The position numbers and the translations under genes are program-made. 64,000 nt of DNA from Paenibacillus xerothermodurans (GTDB lineage Bacteria > Bacillota > Bacilli > Paenibacillales > NBRC-103111): NCBI RefSeq assembly GCF_002220865.2, contig NZ_NHRJ02000002.1:577892-641891 (forward strand), written 5' to 3'. The notes beneath the pieces were generated by a model. That model searched no databases and was not told the DNA's origin. It was given only the letters and a program-made list of their open reading frames with translations. This document shows, in pieces, positions 63,736 through 64,000 of the stretch; position 1 is the stretch's first letter, and every line of letters begins with the position of its first letter.

Positions 63736-64000
63736 CGACCTACCTTCTCTTCAAAATAGTCGTATCGCACGACCGCCAAATCAGAGTGCATTGTTACTGA
63801 TGTTCAGCATTGGTCAGTCTACCTCATTTTATAACAGGTGATTAACGATTTACAGTGTTGCATATAACAATTTACGATCACCCTGTTGGATTTAAGACAG
63901 TAGACCCAGTCATAGTGTGACAAAAAGCAACTTAAGAACTAGATGTGGCATAATAAGTATCAAACCTTAGACCTACATATGGCTAGCGTGTCGGTAAATC
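63736..64000. other. Leader region upstream of murA
   Basis: No gene seen to the right edge. On the minus strand TTATAAAAT near 63829 may be part of a murA promoter, without a clear -35. Around it, CAGGTGAT (63835-63842) and ATCACCCTG (63876-63884) form an imperfect inverted repeat, and AACGATTTAC and AACAATTTAC repeat directly between them. Confidence 0.4.

Overview
The window reads as a chromosomal housekeeping and sporulation segment of an endospore-forming member of the Bacillales, most likely Paenibacillaceae. Supporting evidence: a complete spoIIIA operon (AA to AH), spoIIM, spoIVB, spo0A, a Spo0E-like phosphatase, a KinB-like kinase, splB and mciZ; Bacillus-like gene order (nudF-endoQ-spoIIM-fur; dxs-tlyA-argR-recN-spoIVB-spo0A; accBC-asp23-nusB-folD-xseAB-ispA-dxs; yqhV-spoIIIA-efp-pepQ-aroQ-DUF1385-patatin-mntR); strong AGGAGG ribosome sites; and frequent GTG/TTG starts. 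Base composition is moderately G+C-rich for the order. No phage, IS element, CRISPR array, rRNA or tRNA gene was found.

Layout. 1-8.3 kb: ald, lepB, fur, spoIIM, an endonuclease Q-like protein, nudF, the tiny FtsZ inhibitor gene mciZ, a DUF3866 protein with an unusual insertion, an M20 peptidase and a 31-codon prli42 gene. 8.3-13.8 kb: branched-chain 2-oxoacid dehydrogenase (lpdV-bkdAA-bkdAB-bkdB) and a DUF2627 protein. 13.8-16.6 kb: an operon of steA with two glycosyltransferases. 16.7-21.3 kb: small unknown genes, then a phosphorelay cluster (Spo0E-like phosphatase, KinB-like kinase, spo0A with 0A boxes). 21.3-36 kb: one long minus-strand run from accB to spoIVB covering fatty-acid precursor supply, envelope stress, transcription antitermination, folate, exonuclease VII, isoprenoids, rRNA methylation, arginine control and DNA repair. 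36-42.6 kb: spoIIIA operon (reading AA to AH) with a sigma-E-like promoter, and yqhV. 42.7-45.1 kb: plus-strand sulfolactate genes and a DUF441 membrane protein. 45.1-53.3 kb: lysC, a histidine phosphatase, a VanZ protein, efp, pepQ, aroQ, a DUF1385 protein, a patatin and mntR. 53.4-58.5 kb: splB, ccdA and a znuACB zinc importer with two imperfect Zur operators. 58.5-64 kb: an oxidoreductase, metG under a methionine T-box, yidD, and a MurA homologue with Asp in place of the usual catalytic Cys.

How it fits together. Much of the window serves the two compartments of sporulation: Spo0A and its kinase/phosphatase inputs, the mother-cell engulfment and feeding-tube proteins (SpoIIM, SpoIIIA), the SpoIVB signalling protease, MciZ blocking mother-cell Z-rings, sulfolactate synthesis, and spore photoproduct repair. 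Metal homeostasis is a second theme (Fur, MntR, Zur-controlled zinc uptake). I found no clear candidate for a wholly new multi-gene system. The observations most worth checking are the Asp-type MurA, the SteA/glycosyltransferase operon, the DUF3866 insertion, a 24-bp perfect palindrome inside a coding region, and GNRA-loop hairpin repeats in the nusB leader.
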